This document shows, piece by piece, positions 27,986 to 37,868 of a DNA stretch of 64,000 bases. The stretch comes from Nodosilinea sp. LEGE 07088. Lineage in GTDB: Bacteria; Cyanobacteriota; Cyanobacteriia; Phormidesmidales; Phormidesmidaceae. The stretch is taken from assembly GCF_015207395.1 (NCBI RefSeq), contig NZ_JADEWX010000016.1, forward strand, positions 1 through 64,000, written 5' to 3'. Under the pieces are notes generated by a model. That model was not told the DNA's origin, ran no database searches, and saw nothing but the letters and a program-made list of their open reading frames with translations. Position numbers and translations under genes: made by a program. Numbering within the stretch: position 1 is the first letter of the stretch; each line of letters starts with the position of its first letter.

Positions 27986-29599
27986 TTAGCTCACCGGTAG
28001 TGCAACTGACACTGGAGTGGACGCCGCCGCCTCAGTTTGCTGCTTGGCTTCAATATAGGCGGCCAGTTGCTCTTCAATGTTTTGCCGCACAATCTGGCGG
28101 AAATCCAAAAAGTGCTCGGCTTGGGCACACACCGATACATAGTTAGCGGCCACGCCTGGGTAGCGCCATAGAATAATGGCCAGGTTGATCCAAAAACGCA
28201 GGCGAGTCTTGCGCAGCACCCCCTGACGCCATACCACAATCAAAAAGGCGCGCATGGTAGCCCAGTTGATATCGGGAGCCCCAGCTGAGATGGTGCGGTT
28301 TTTGTAGTTTTTCTTCTGGGCTTCGCCCAGCATCAAGAAGTGGCGAAACGTACGGTTGAGCACGACCAAGGGGTCATAGAGGCTCCAAAACGCCTGAATA
28401 AACTCTTCGGTGATGTCTTCAATAGGCCGGGTGGGCACAAAGTTCATCAGCGTGGTTTGGTTGATGTCGGCACTCTTGCCCAGCAGTCGGCCCTCCTTTT
28501 CGAGTCGGTGCCATAGAGCTGTATCGGGCAGGGCTTGCAGCATACTGACCAATGCCGTAGGAATCGCCGTCTGCTCGACAAACTGGTAAATGCGTTCCCC
28601 CGCCCCAGATTTTTCGCCGTCAAACCCGACGATAAACCCGGCCATAACCCGCAGTCCGGCGCGAGCGATAGACATGACCGATTCAGACAGCGGATCCCGC
28701 ATATTCTGAAATTTTTTGGTCATGTTGAGGCTGTCATCATCGGGAGTTTCAATCCCTAAAAATACGGTGCCGAAGTTGCAGTCGACCATCATCTGCATCA
28801 GCTCAGGATCTTGAGCCAGATCTACCGAGGCCTCAGTCGCAAAGGAGAAGGGATAGCTGTGCTCTTCCATCCAGGGCTTCATCGCCTTGAGTAATAGCTT
28901 AACGTTGCGCTTGTTGCCGATGAAGTTGTCATCCACCATAAAGATGCTGCGTCGCCAGCCCAGATCGTAGAGGTACTGGAGCTCGGCCAGCAGTTGCTCG
29001 GGCGCTTTAGTTCGAGGCTTGCGCCCGTAAAGCACAATAATGTCGCAAAACTCACACTGGAAGGGGCAGCCTCGCGAAAACTGTACCGACATTTCGGCGT
29101 AGGCATCCATCTCCAGCAGGTCGTAGCGCGGGATCGGGGTGATCGTGACATCGGGCTTCTCACCGCCAGAGCGGAAGGTGCCGCTGCGATCGCCCCGCTC
29201 GACGGCCTCGACAAACATGGGTAACGTGATTTCCCCTTCGTCCAGCACTAGAAAATCGGCTCCGGCAGCCTCAGATTCATGGGGCATGGATGTCGGATAG
29301 GGGCCACCCACCGCTACCAGCTTGCCGTAGCGCTTGGCAGTTTGTACCGCATCTAAAAAATCGGCCCGATGAACGATCATGGCCGAAATAATCACGATAT
29401 CGGCCCAGCGCCATTCATCGTCACGCACCTCGCGCACGTTCCGGTCTACCAGCTTGTACTCCCAGGTCTGGGGCAAAATGGCCGCAACGGTCACCAATCC
29501 CAGGGGCGGGAGCTGAGCCTTGAGACCAACCAACTCCAGGGTTTTATCAAAAGACCAAAAGCTCTTAGGAAATAGCGGATAGACCAGAAGAATTTTCAT
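27986..29599 (-). CDS. B12-binding radical SAM protein (DUF4070)
   Basis: This 537-residue protein has an N-terminal cobalamin-binding domain (residues 1-140, MKILLVYPLFPKSFWSFDKT and VAVGGPYPTSMPHE), a radical SAM core with CxxxCxxC in RGCPFQCEFCDIIVLYGRKPR, and a C-terminal DUF4070-type region. Such enzymes often methylate unactivated carbons. The hopanoid C-2 methylase HpnP has the same domain order, so that function is possible but not shown here. The last 30 residues are Ala/Thr/Pro-rich. It lies upstream of the B12-dependent nrdJ on the same strand. Confidence 0.85.
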   Translation of the reverse strand: MKILLVYPLFPKSFWSFDKTLELVGLKAQLPPLGLVTVAAILPQTWEYKLVDRNVREVRDDEWRWADIVIISAMIVHRADFLDAVQTAKRYGKLVAVGGPYPTSMPHESEAAGADFLVLDEGEITLPMFVEAVERGDRSGTFRSGGEKPDVTITPIPRYDLLEMDAYAEMSVQFSRGCPFQCEFCDIIVLYGRKPRTKAPEQLLAELQYLYDLGWRRSIFMVDDNFIGNKRNVKLLLKAMKPWMEEHSYPFSFATEASVDLAQDPELMQMMVDCNFGTVFLGIETPDDDSLNMTKKFQNMRDPLSESVMSIARAGLRVMAGFIVGFDGEKSGAGERIYQFVEQTAIPTALVSMLQALPDTALWHRLEKEGRLLGKSADINQTTLMNFVPTRPIEDITEEFIQAFWSLYDPLVVLNRTFRHFLMLGEAQKKNYKNRTISAGAPDINWATMRAFLIVVWRQGVLRKTRLRFWINLAIILWRYPGVAANYVSVCAQAEHFLDFRQIVRQNIEEQLAAYIEAKQQTEAAASTPVSVALPVS

Positions 29600-29842
29600 A
29601 GAGACCGTATGGGTATCCCCGTCATGCTACGGGAGTTACATGAAATAATCAAACGCAAAACTTTAAAATCAGCAACCTTCGGCGGCAAGACCCGTAGCAA
29701 AGATTGGGTTGGTGCAACAGCATCTATGCTGCTGATCGCGATCGTTAGCGTGAGTCTGTAGCGGCCAAAGGTGATCAGGCTTTCCCATCCTAGAGCTATT
29801 CCTCCCCCTCTGTAGAGTACACAAATGGTTATGGGCCGGTTT

Positions 29843-29953
29843 GTAATACGAAATCCGATTTGGGGAACCCTGATTCACCATCAGGAACCCCGTCGGGACA
29901 TAGCATGCTATGCCCCGACAAACCGGGGGGATTCAGGCAGGATTTGGTATAAG
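29843..29953. repeat. MITE-like element with terminal inverted repeats and two inner hairpins
   Basis: GTAATACGAAATCC at 29843-29856 is matched by GGATTTGGTATAAG at 29940-29953 in inverted form (11 of 14). Inside are a CCTGAT/ATCAGG hairpin (29869-29885) and a long near-perfect stem at 29892-29919, centred on GCATGC. There is no open frame. It sits between the 3' end of recQ and the radical SAM gene. Elements of this look are common in cyanobacterial genomes. Confidence 0.6.
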
Positions 29954-29974
29954 ACGTGCTGGGAAGGCTTTAGT

Positions 29975-31459
29975 TCATCGACTGGCAACGCGATCGCTCG
30001 GGGCAGTAGATGGGCGACGCCTCTGGCAATTATCACAATGCCCACAAGTGCCCAGACGCTGGGCTTCGGTGCGAAAGCCAAAGGCCGTTAACAACCCCTG
30101 CCAGCGACACTGACGACTGTGCAGATACCGATGCATCTGCTGGCTGGCCGACGCCTGTAATGTTGAAACCCCTGAGGTATTAGCTGTCAGCCGATAATGA
30201 AAAGGACTCACCCACTCTAGCTGCCCAACACTGTGTAGCCATGACAGAGAAATAGCGCCGTGGTCAAATCGCTGGCTGATATCGCGAACATCGCCCTCAG
30301 GCGGAATATGGCGAACCAGCCCCTGGGCTTTTTGCCTCAGCGTTTGGGTTTGAGCATCAAAGAATTTAGCCCGCTGGCGATCGCCTGGATCCAGCCAGCC
30401 AGTCGGCTCACTGACCAGGGTGAGGGCCTCAGCTGCGTTACCGTCGCGACCAGCTCGCCCGACCTCCTGCACATACTCGGTAATCGTGCAGGGGGCCTGA
30501 TAGTGCACGACCCAGCGCGTGTTTGATTTACTGATCCCCATGCCAAAGGCCGAGGTGCAGACCACAAACTGAAGCCGATCGTCCATCCAATCGGCTTCTA
30601 TGCGGCGGCGATCGCGGCTACTCAAGCCAGCGTGGTAGGGCGCCACTCGATACTGACTGGCCAACTGTTCAGCCAGCGCTTCGCTGTCTTTGCGAGTGCG
30701 CACGTAAACCAGCCCAGCCTGGTAAGGGTGGTTTTGTAAATAGCGCTGGAGTGCCCCTTTCCGTTGGCCAACGCTCACCACAGATTTAACGCTGAGATCG
30801 AGGTTGGGGCGATGGGGGGTAAGGCGCACGACTTGGGGCGACTGGAGTTGCAGCACCTCCTTTAAAACCCGCTGAGCCTCGGGATCAGCGGTGGCGGTAA
30901 AGGCGGCAATGGGGAGCGTGTCGCCTGGGGAACGACAGGCCAACAGCGCTGAACGTACCGCCCCTAACCGCCGATAGGCCGGGCGAAAGGTTTCTCCCCA
31001 CTGCACCAGGCAGTGGGCTTCATCCAAAATCAGTCCGTTGAGTTTGAGCTCAGGCTGGCAGAGGCGTTCCCATACGGGTGGACTGAGTAAGGTCTCAGGG
31101 GAGACGTAGAGTAGACGCAGTTGCTGTTGTTCCAGATCCCGCAGGGTTTGGTGGCGCTGGGGGGGTGGTAGCTGGCTGTGGAGGGTAGCCGCAGGCAGAG
31201 CTTTGGCCCGCAACTCTTGTACCTGATTTTCCATCAGTGCCACCAGGGGAGACACCACCAGGGTCAACCCAGTTTGCAGCAGGGCAGGTAGCTGAAAACA
31301 AATCGACTTGCCGCCTCCGGTGGGCAGCACGACCAGCACATCGCGGTGCTCTAGCAAAGCCTTGACAATGGCATCCTGGGGCGGGCGAAAGCCTGAATAT
31401 CCCCAAATATCTTGAAACGCTTGACGTACATCGCCCCAGACTACAGGCGGCTGAGCCAT
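29975..31459 (-). CDS. recQ: ATP-dependent DNA helicase RecQ
   Basis: About 494 residues from the ATG at 31459 (MAQPPVVWGDVRQAFQDIWG). Walker A is LPTGGGKSICFQLP, the DEAH box is LDEAHCLVQWG, and the later helicase motifs are present (SAFGMGISKSNTRWVVHYQAP, QEVGRAGRDG). The zinc-binding subdomain has its four Cys near the C-terminus (SRQCRWQG and CGHCDNC). The HRDC domain is absent, so this is the short RecQ form. It unwinds DNA 3' to 5' in recombination and fork repair. Confidence 0.93.
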   Translation of the reverse strand: MAQPPVVWGDVRQAFQDIWGYSGFRPPQDAIVKALLEHRDVLVVLPTGGGKSICFQLPALLQTGLTLVVSPLVALMENQVQELRAKALPAATLHSQLPPPQRHQTLRDLEQQQLRLLYVSPETLLSPPVWERLCQPELKLNGLILDEAHCLVQWGETFRPAYRRLGAVRSALLACRSPGDTLPIAAFTATADPEAQRVLKEVLQLQSPQVVRLTPHRPNLDLSVKSVVSVGQRKGALQRYLQNHPYQAGLVYVRTRKDSEALAEQLASQYRVAPYHAGLSSRDRRRIEADWMDDRLQFVVCTSAFGMGISKSNTRWVVHYQAPCTITEYVQEVGRAGRDGNAAEALTLVSEPTGWLDPGDRQRAKFFDAQTQTLRQKAQGLVRHIPPEGDVRDISQRFDHGAISLSWLHSVGQLEWVSPFHYRLTANTSGVSTLQASASQQMHRYLHSRQCRWQGLLTAFGFRTEAQRLGTCGHCDNCQRRRPSTAPSDRVASR

Positions 31460-31540
31460 GGCAGATTCCCCGCATCTTTGCCTCAGCATGCCCAGGCAAC
31501 CCAGCAGGATCGATTGAGATCATCGACTGAACCAAAACGA

Positions 31541-31569
31541 AAGGGGAACATGGCTACCATGCTCCCCTT
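31541..31569 (-). terminator. Terminator after the beta-barrel-like gene
   Basis: AAGGGGA-CATGG pairs with CCATG-TCCCCTT around CTA with one internal mismatch. On the minus strand it is followed by TCGTTTTG. It lies about 50 bp past the stop of the gene at 31622. Confidence 0.6.
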
Positions 31570-31621
31570 CAAGGTTAATGCTGCCCCCGGAATGCCTCAG
31601 CAGGCTTGTCCCAATTCAGGT

Positions 31622-32425
31622 TTATTCAAAAATGAAAGGAAAGTTGTAGCCCACACCCAGGGAGATGCCCATGGCAAAACCACTGGTAACGCGAACGTTA
31701 GCGACACCGTTGAGGGTGAAGTCGCGGGAAATAGGAACATCAGCTCCAGCATTGAGCATTAGCCCCACATCGCCGCTAGTCGGAACGTCAACCCCGGCCC
31801 CTACATAGGGCTGGGCACGAAAGCCCTTAACACTAAGGGTATTGAAGTTATAGGTGAGTGGAATGGTGAAGCTAGAGCGATCGTTGGTAATGGTAACACC
31901 AGGACGTAGGGAGAAGCGGGGACCCAAGGAAATTTTGCTAATGACGTTGAATCCAAAGCTCGATATACCGCTTTGGCCACGGTTACCAATACCAATATTG
32001 CCACCGATACCCAGGTACGCAGGGGTGATTTGATAGGCCGAGCGAGTAGTCTGGGCTAGATCGATCGCATCGTTAGCCTCCGGGGCAGCCTCCACGGTAG
32101 CTGCGAGTAGCACTGATTCAATATCTGTCGAGTAAAATACGTCATTGGATACATTGTCAGCGTTTGCAGGGGTGGCCTCAGGCAGCCCCAGCAGCCCTGC
32201 TTCAGTGGCAGTCGCCTGGTCAATTGGGGCGGCTTCGAGAGTGGCAGACTCAACACCAACAGCCTCAGCCGGTTCAACCACAGCCGCTGGAGTGCTCTCT
32301 GCTATGGTGAGGTCACTGGGGGCGAGGTCTAGCCCGCTTAGCTGATCATTAGCCAATGCAGGGGTGGCCATGCCCGCCGCTGCTACTAAGCTTAAGGCTA
32401 GGGAAAATTGCTTAGAGTACGTCAT
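31622..32425 (-). CDS. Secreted beta-barrel-like protein
   Basis: About 267 residues from the ATG at 32425, chosen because GAGGAG lies about 12 bases upstream; the frame extends to 32437. A signal peptide (ending ATPALAND) is followed by an acidic Ala/Glu-rich region (to about residue 115). A C-terminal domain (about 130-267) has alternating hydrophobic strands (LGIGGNIGIGNRGQSGISSF, VGAGVDVPTSGDVGLMLNAG, MGISLGVGYNFPFIFE). The strands and aromatic end resemble a small outer-membrane barrel. The function is unknown. Confidence 0.65.
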   Translation of the reverse strand: MTYSKQFSLALSLVAAAGMATPALANDQLSGLDLAPSDLTIAESTPAAVVEPAEAVGVESATLEAAPIDQATATEAGLLGLPEATPANADNVSNDVFYSTDIESVLLAATVEAAPEANDAIDLAQTTRSAYQITPAYLGIGGNIGIGNRGQSGISSFGFNVISKISLGPRFSLRPGVTITNDRSSFTIPLTYNFNTLSVKGFRAQPYVGAGVDVPTSGDVGLMLNAGADVPISRDFTLNGVANVRVTSGFAMGISLGVGYNFPFIFE

Positions 32426-32674
32426 GTTTTCGTTCACTCCTCAGGGTTTATACAGTTGGGCTTTATCAGCTTCGCAGCCAAGGTAAACCTGCCTTACAGC
32501 TGAAGCTCGACGGTTGAATAAAAATACTATTCAAAGATCAAATCCAACCTCTGTCCGAGCGCAGACTCACACACCACAGTCATACTGTGAAAGTTTGCAA
32601 GATTGTACCACCTCTACCCTTTAGGGCGAGGCTGTATTGGCAACATTCTCCTATGCTGGAGGAAACGACTGCCC

Positions 32675-33631
32675 TCAGTGCAACCCTGTCGAGGGAGAGA
32701 GATTCTCCATGGATGAGCTGATTAGCTCTGCACAGCGCGGCAATATGAGCGGCTTAGTGGCACGCTGACTGCCTTCCGTAAATATTACGAGTATCCCCGG
32801 TGGGCCATCGACCAGCTCAAAATAAGCGGCATCGTGGCGTACTTTGCTGGTGTAGCCTGCTTTTGAATAGAGTCGAGTGCCCATGGGCAACCCTGCGCCT
32901 AAGCAGCCAGCGACTTGATTTTCTGCGCCAGGCTCTGGGGGAGCAGCGGCTAGATCACGCTGCATAACGGAGAGCATGGTCTGCGATCGCGCTGCCGATA
33001 CCGCCACTCCCCCGGCAATACTGTGGACTAGCCGGGCTACCGCGTTAGTGGTGAGGTAGTTGCGGTTTTCGTAGTGCTCACCCACAAAGGCTCGCTCGCG
33101 GCCATAGGGGCCATCACCCCAGGGCTTTTGGTTCATATTGGTGCCCACCAGTTCTGGCCACTGCAATGACTGAAAGAAGCGATTGATAATGTTGCGCTGG
33201 TAGCACCAGGTGGCATAGGGGCCAGCCGGTAGATCCGGGCCACTGGTGGTGCCGCTGAGGATATCTATCACCAGGGAGGTGGCATCGTTACTAGAGTCCA
33301 CAATCATGTCCATCAAGGCTCGGTCTAGCTCGACTGCAGGCGCTACCATGCCTTGCTCTAACCACTCGTGGGCAGCCACTAAATAAAACAACTTCACCAC
33401 GCTGGCTGGATAGATCAGCTCTACTCCTCGATAACTAGCCCCCCGTGGACGCTGCTGCCAGAAAGCGTCTGCGCTCAAGGCTCCGCCAGTATTGGTGATG
33501 TAGGGTGGGTCGTAGACAACCCAGGTAATGGCCATCTGGGTCGGGGTGAGGGAAAACTCGGCCCGTACTTGCTCAACGATGTGATCTAGCGTTGCTTGCA
33601 GGGTAGAGTCGGGGGCAAAAAATGTTGTCAT
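32675..33631 (-). CDS. Class A beta-lactamase-like serine hydrolase
   Basis: This 318-residue protein carries the SxxK motif SVVK (YPASVVKLFYLVAAHEWLEQG) of penicillin-recognising serine enzymes. SSNDATSLVIDILSG gives the SDN-like element, and KAGYTSKVRHDAAYF supplies a variant of the KTG-type strand. There is no signal peptide, unlike true periplasmic beta-lactamases, so antibiotic resistance should not be assumed. It may be a cytoplasmic esterase or peptidase of the same fold. Confidence 0.78.
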   Translation of the reverse strand: MTTFFAPDSTLQATLDHIVEQVRAEFSLTPTQMAITWVVYDPPYITNTGGALSADAFWQQRPRGASYRGVELIYPASVVKLFYLVAAHEWLEQGMVAPAVELDRALMDMIVDSSNDATSLVIDILSGTTSGPDLPAGPYATWCYQRNIINRFFQSLQWPELVGTNMNQKPWGDGPYGRERAFVGEHYENRNYLTTNAVARLVHSIAGGVAVSAARSQTMLSVMQRDLAAAPPEPGAENQVAGCLGAGLPMGTRLYSKAGYTSKVRHDAAYFELVDGPPGILVIFTEGSQRATKPLILPRCAELISSSMENLSPSTGLH

Positions 33632-33822
33632 AGCCAGTGCTGGTATTCTGAATCACCGTTTGTTTATCAGACTATCCTTCACCATAGAAAAAGATGCTTC
33701 ATAATCAATGGGATTTAGGGGCAACGGGTTTTAGGGGCCAAGTTAAATCATGATCTCGGCTGGCCCGGTTCACTCGATAAATTCTGTCTATGCCTGGTTG
33801 AGCAATCTTCTAGAGGTGCCCC

Positions 33823-34578
33823 GTGCAAATTCAACGCCGAGAAGTGGGCCTCACCGTTGACGACAGCCTGATGCGGCTTTATGTGGCCGAGCCAGTGGCT
33901 CCCGGCCAGTACCCCGGCATTTTGTTTTATTCAGATATTTATCAGCTGGGTGGCCCAATTTTGCGCCTGGCCGATCGCCTAGCCAGCTATGGCTATGTGG
34001 TCGCAGCCCCCGAAATCTTCCACCGCCTAGAGCCAATTGGCACCGTTATTGAGCCCAACGATCTGGGGCGGTTACGGGGTAATGATGCCGCTCTCCGTAC
34101 CGCCATTACCCACTATGATGCCGATATCCAGGCCGCGTTGGCCTGGCTGCAAGCGTCTGCAACCATAGCCGATGGCCAACTGGGTAGCCTGGGCTTTTGT
34201 ATTGGCGGCCATTTGGCCTGTCGGGCAGCCCTGAATCCTATCATTCGGGCAGCCGTGTGCTGTTATCCCACGGGTATCCACAGCGGCAAGCTGGGGCGAG
34301 ACCGAGCCGATACCCTAGAGCGCCTCGGCGAAATCACCGCTCGCTTGCTCCTGATCTTTGGCGATCAAGATCCCCACGTACCCCCGGAGGGGCGAGAGAC
34401 CATTGTGGCCGCTTTGACGGCCGCCGGCGTAGACTACAAAACTCTGATGTATGCGGCCAATCATACGTTTATGCGCGACGATGGCTATCGCTACGATGCT
34501 GCGGCCACCGATGCCGCCTGGGCTGAGGTGATGACCTTCTTGGCCGACTCCTTGGGCGCGATCGCATCTCTACCATAG
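33823..34578 (+). CDS. Dienelactone hydrolase family protein
   Basis: This 251-residue alpha/beta hydrolase has the Cys nucleophile in LGFCIGGHLACRAAL, Asp in IFGDQDPHVPPEGRE and His in YAANHTFMRDDGYRYD, which form the dienelactone hydrolase triad. It starts with GTG (MQIQRREVGL). Cyanobacteria carry such genes without an aromatic degradation pathway, so the natural substrate is unknown. The 220 bp after it hold a stem of TGGGC/GCCCA type near 34680-34720 and a T run. Confidence 0.85.
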   Translation: MQIQRREVGLTVDDSLMRLYVAEPVAPGQYPGILFYSDIYQLGGPILRLADRLASYGYVVAAPEIFHRLEPIGTVIEPNDLGRLRGNDAALRTAITHYDADIQAALAWLQASATIADGQLGSLGFCIGGHLACRAALNPIIRAAVCCYPTGIHSGKLGRDRADTLERLGEITARLLLIFGDQDPHVPPEGRETIVAALTAAGVDYKTLMYAANHTFMRDDGYRYDAAATDAAWAEVMTFLADSLGAIASLP

Positions 34579-34801
34579 ACAACTGGGTATGCTATGTCAT
34601 GGCTGGGAGCGGGCATTTTGTGCAAATCGCAACGTTATGTCCTAGGCGCTGAGATATACGATTAAAGTAGAGAAAAGCTGGGCTCGGCAACACTGGGTGG
34701 GGTGTTGGCCCAGAGAGGTTTTTTCTCTCCCACACTGAATCTAGGCAGCTGACTGTGCCCACTGCTTTTGTTATCATCTGCCACGCTTGAGTAGGGTTTC
34801 T

Positions 34802-37369
34802 ATGACAACTCAGATCGATGGCCCCGCCGGACCGGTCTTAGACCATCGCAGCATGATTACAGCGCTGTCTTTGACCACCCAAAATAGTTCACTCACTCGC
34901 CGAGTGCGCGATCTGCCTACCCCGCAGTTCATCAGTCTGCTGGATCAGATCACGGCAGAGTTTGAGCATTTTTTGCGCGCCATCGACATGATCAACAACG
35001 AATCGTTGGAGATCATGCTAGAGCAAATTTTAGAGGCTTTTACCCTTAAAATCGGTCAAATTCTTCAGGCTGAGCGCACCACCATCTTCATGGTGGATCC
35101 AGAAAAGCAGGAGCTATGGTCGAAAATTGCCCAGGGTGATGGAGAGCGCCCCCTGGAGATTCGCGTTCCCATGGGCAAAGGTATCTCTGGGTACGTCGCC
35201 ACCCACGTGCTGCCGCTGAATATTCCCGACGCCTACGCCGACGATCGCTTTGATTCCACCTACGATCAGAAAACGGGCTATCGTACCCGCAGCATTCTCT
35301 GCATGCCGGTACTGAGCAAAAAAACCAACAATATTGTGGCTGTGGTGCAGCTGCTCAATAAGCTCAACCACAGTACCTTTGATGCCGACGACGAGCAGCA
35401 CTTTAAAGAATTCGCTGAATCCCTAGGCGTCATTCTCGAAAGCTGTAACTCGTTTTATGTCGCCGCCCGCAACCAGAAGGGCGTCGCGGCCCTACTGAAG
35501 GCGATTTCTTCCCTGGAGCAGAGTTTAGATCTGGAGAAAACGCTGCAATCGGTGATGGAAGAGGCCCGTCAGCTGATGCAAGCCGATCGCAGTACCCTCT
35601 GGCTGATTGACGAAGAGAGCGGCGACCTCTGGTCGAAGGTGAAATCTGGCGATGGCAAATCGATGCTGGAGTTGCGCAATCCAATTAACAGCGGCATTGT
35701 GGGCCACGTCGCCACCACGGGTGAGCTACTGAATATTCCCGATGCCTACCAGGATGTACGCTTCAACCCCGATGCCGATAAGCGCACGGGCTACCTCACC
35801 CGCACCATCCTCTGTATGCCCGTGTTCGATTCGGGCGGCAGACTGATTGCCGTCACCCAGCTGATCAATAAGGCCCAGGGTACCTTCACGACCTCTGACG
35901 AAGCCTTTATGCGGGCCTTCAACATTCAGGCCGGGGTAGCCCTAGAAAATGCCAAGCTGTTTGAGAGCGTGCTGGTCGAAAAGCAGTATCAAAAGGATAT
36001 TCTCCAGAGCCTTTCGGATGCCGTGATCTCCACCGATATGGAAGGCCGCATTGTCACCATTAACGATGCGGCCTTAGAGCTGATCGGTTGCCCCGAAGAT
36101 GCCGATCACAGCCGCACTATCCGCGATCGCTGGCAGACGACCCTGCTGCACCGCTTGGTGTCTGGGGTGATCCCCATTGACAACTTACAATCGCGCCTCG
36201 AAGACAGCCTCAGCAACGGGGCCCGTCACTACGTACCCGAACAAAGCTTGCGAGTGGCCATTGCCCCCGGCCCCGGCACTAACCTAGACCCCATCGCGGA
36301 GTTGGCCCTACCGGATCCCGATAACCCCGATGTCTACTATCCTTGGGGTGACCTGACCGTACCCCCGGTTCCCGCAGCTGTAGTGCAGCGCATCGAGCGC
36401 AGCATTAACCTCACCGTCAACCCGTTGACTAACCCCGAAGGCAGGGTGCGCGGCGGCCTCATCGTCCTCGAAGACATCAGTCAAGAGAAGCGCATGAAGA
36501 GTACTCTCTATCGCTACATGACCCCCGGAGTGGCCGAGCAGGTGATGGCCAGCGGCGACGATCTGCTGATGAAAGGTGAACGGAAAGATGTCACCGTGCT
36601 GTTTTCAGACATTCGCGGCTACACGACCCTAACCGAAGGGTTAGAAGCTGACAAAGTGGTTGAAATGCTCAACGCCTACTTTGAAACCATGGTGGAGGCG
36701 GTATTTAACTTTGAGGGCACCCTCGACAAGTTTATTGGCGATGCATTGATGGCGGTGTTTGGTGCCCCTCTACCGCTCAGTAATCACGCCTGGGTAGCGG
36801 TTCAGAGTGCCCTTGATATGCGCCGACGGCTAGCCCAGTTCAACCTGGAACGTCTCGATCTGGGCCAACCCGAGATTCGCATTGGTATTGGCATTAGCTC
36901 TGGCGATGTGGTCTCCGGCAACATTGGATCCCAGCGCAAGATGGAGTACACCGCCATTGGGGACGGGGTCAACCTGAGTTCGCGCCTAGAGGGGGTCACC
37001 AAAGAGTATGGCTGCGACATCATTATTAGCGAGTATACCTACGCCCTCTGCTCAGACAAGATTTGGGTGCGCGAGCTCGATCGCACCCAGGTAAAAGGCA
37101 AGCAGCAAGCTGTCAATATCTACGAACTGATCGACAAGCGCGAGACCCCTTTGCCTGCTGATACCGAAGCCTTTCTCGAACTCTACGCCAAGGCCCGTGG
37201 TGCCTACACCGCGATGCAATTTGAGCAGGCTTTGGGGCTGTTTGAGCAGGCCCAGCAAATGCGCCCCAACGATAAAGCCGTGGCCGTGCATTTGAGCCGT
37301 GCCCGACAATACCTGATACAGCCTCCCCCAGAAGACTGGGATGGTGTCCATATCATGACCACCAAGTAA
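34802..37369 (+). CDS. Class III adenylate cyclase, GAF-GAF-PAS-cyclase
   Basis: About 855 residues from the ATG at 34802. Two GAF domains (about residues 60-210 and 240-390; LQAERTTIFMVDPEKQELWS and MQADRSTLWLIDEESGDLWS) are followed by a PAS-like region (about 405-570) and a class III cyclase domain (about 590-770). Metal-binding Asp residues appear in FSDIRGYTTLTEG and FIGDALMAVFGAP. The Lys in LDKFIGD and the Thr in EYTAIGDGVNLSSRLEG fit ATP as substrate. The layout is that of Anabaena CyaB1, whose GAF domain binds cAMP and activates the enzyme. The C-terminal 60 residues look TPR-like. A CRP-type palindrome lies at 50610. Confidence 0.92.
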   Translation: MTTQIDGPAGPVLDHRSMITALSLTTQNSSLTRRVRDLPTPQFISLLDQITAEFEHFLRAIDMINNESLEIMLEQILEAFTLKIGQILQAERTTIFMVDPEKQELWSKIAQGDGERPLEIRVPMGKGISGYVATHVLPLNIPDAYADDRFDSTYDQKTGYRTRSILCMPVLSKKTNNIVAVVQLLNKLNHSTFDADDEQHFKEFAESLGVILESCNSFYVAARNQKGVAALLKAISSLEQSLDLEKTLQSVMEEARQLMQADRSTLWLIDEESGDLWSKVKSGDGKSMLELRNPINSGIVGHVATTGELLNIPDAYQDVRFNPDADKRTGYLTRTILCMPVFDSGGRLIAVTQLINKAQGTFTTSDEAFMRAFNIQAGVALENAKLFESVLVEKQYQKDILQSLSDAVISTDMEGRIVTINDAALELIGCPEDADHSRTIRDRWQTTLLHRLVSGVIPIDNLQSRLEDSLSNGARHYVPEQSLRVAIAPGPGTNLDPIAELALPDPDNPDVYYPWGDLTVPPVPAAVVQRIERSINLTVNPLTNPEGRVRGGLIVLEDISQEKRMKSTLYRYMTPGVAEQVMASGDDLLMKGERKDVTVLFSDIRGYTTLTEGLEADKVVEMLNAYFETMVEAVFNFEGTLDKFIGDALMAVFGAPLPLSNHAWVAVQSALDMRRRLAQFNLERLDLGQPEIRIGIGISSGDVVSGNIGSQRKMEYTAIGDGVNLSSRLEGVTKEYGCDIIISEYTYALCSDKIWVRELDRTQVKGKQQAVNIYELIDKRETPLPADTEAFLELYAKARGAYTAMQFEQALGLFEQAQQMRPNDKAVAVHLSRARQYLIQPPPEDWDGVHIMTTK

Positions 37370-37430
37370 CCCTGCCCCCCACCCATGACAGCTCAATACC
37401 AGCTAACCGAATAGATTTTGGTGCCCCACT

Positions 37431-37802
37431 ATGCTCAAACTGCTGAGGCTGCTAATTATGACTGCGATGGTTTGGGGTGCTCTCCACGCCGATACTGTCT
37501 GGCGAGTATGGCAACTGCAGCTGACCCGCCGCTGCCCCAACTGCGACCTCACAGGCGTTGACCTCGCAGGGCTCGATTTGCGCCAGACCAACCTGCAAAA
37601 TGCAGACCTCCGCTGGGCCACGCTCAAGGCGGTCAAACTAGACGGCGCCGATCTGAGGGGCGCTAACCTGCGGTATGCCCGCCTTGAGGGAGTAACCACC
37701 AAAGACACTGATTTTTGTGGCGCCACCATGATGAACGCCGTCAAGGGATATTGCCTTACCCCCGACTCCGCCGATCTATCGCAGACGGAGCAAACCCGCT
37801 AG
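37431..37802 (+). CDS. Pentapeptide-repeat protein
   Basis: This 123-residue protein has an N-terminal hydrophobic segment (LLRLLIMTAMVWGALHADTVW) followed by A(D/N)LxX repeats from about residue 35 to 100 (VDLAGLDLRQTNLQNADLRWATLKAVKLDGADLRGANLR). These form a right-handed square beta helix. Four Cys occur, including CPNC in the first part. The likely place is the thylakoid lumen or periplasm. The function is unknown. It lies between the cyclase and accD. Confidence 0.85.
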   Translation: MLKLLRLLIMTAMVWGALHADTVWRVWQLQLTRRCPNCDLTGVDLAGLDLRQTNLQNADLRWATLKAVKLDGADLRGANLRYARLEGVTTKDTDFCGATMMNAVKGYCLTPDSADLSQTEQTR

Positions 37803-37868
37803 GATGAATGTTGTGTTCAAAGCGAACACTTTTGGTTGTTCCCCCGCCGTTGAGCCCACGCACTAAGC

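Noticed and set aside
29600-29842. Hidden gene between the radical SAM gene and the hairpin element
   Set aside because: Short open frames only; no ribosome binding site or protein-like sequence was found.
32675-33631. Antibiotic-resistance beta-lactamase
   Set aside because: There is no signal peptide, the KTG motif is altered, and no resistance context is present; only a fold-level call is justified.
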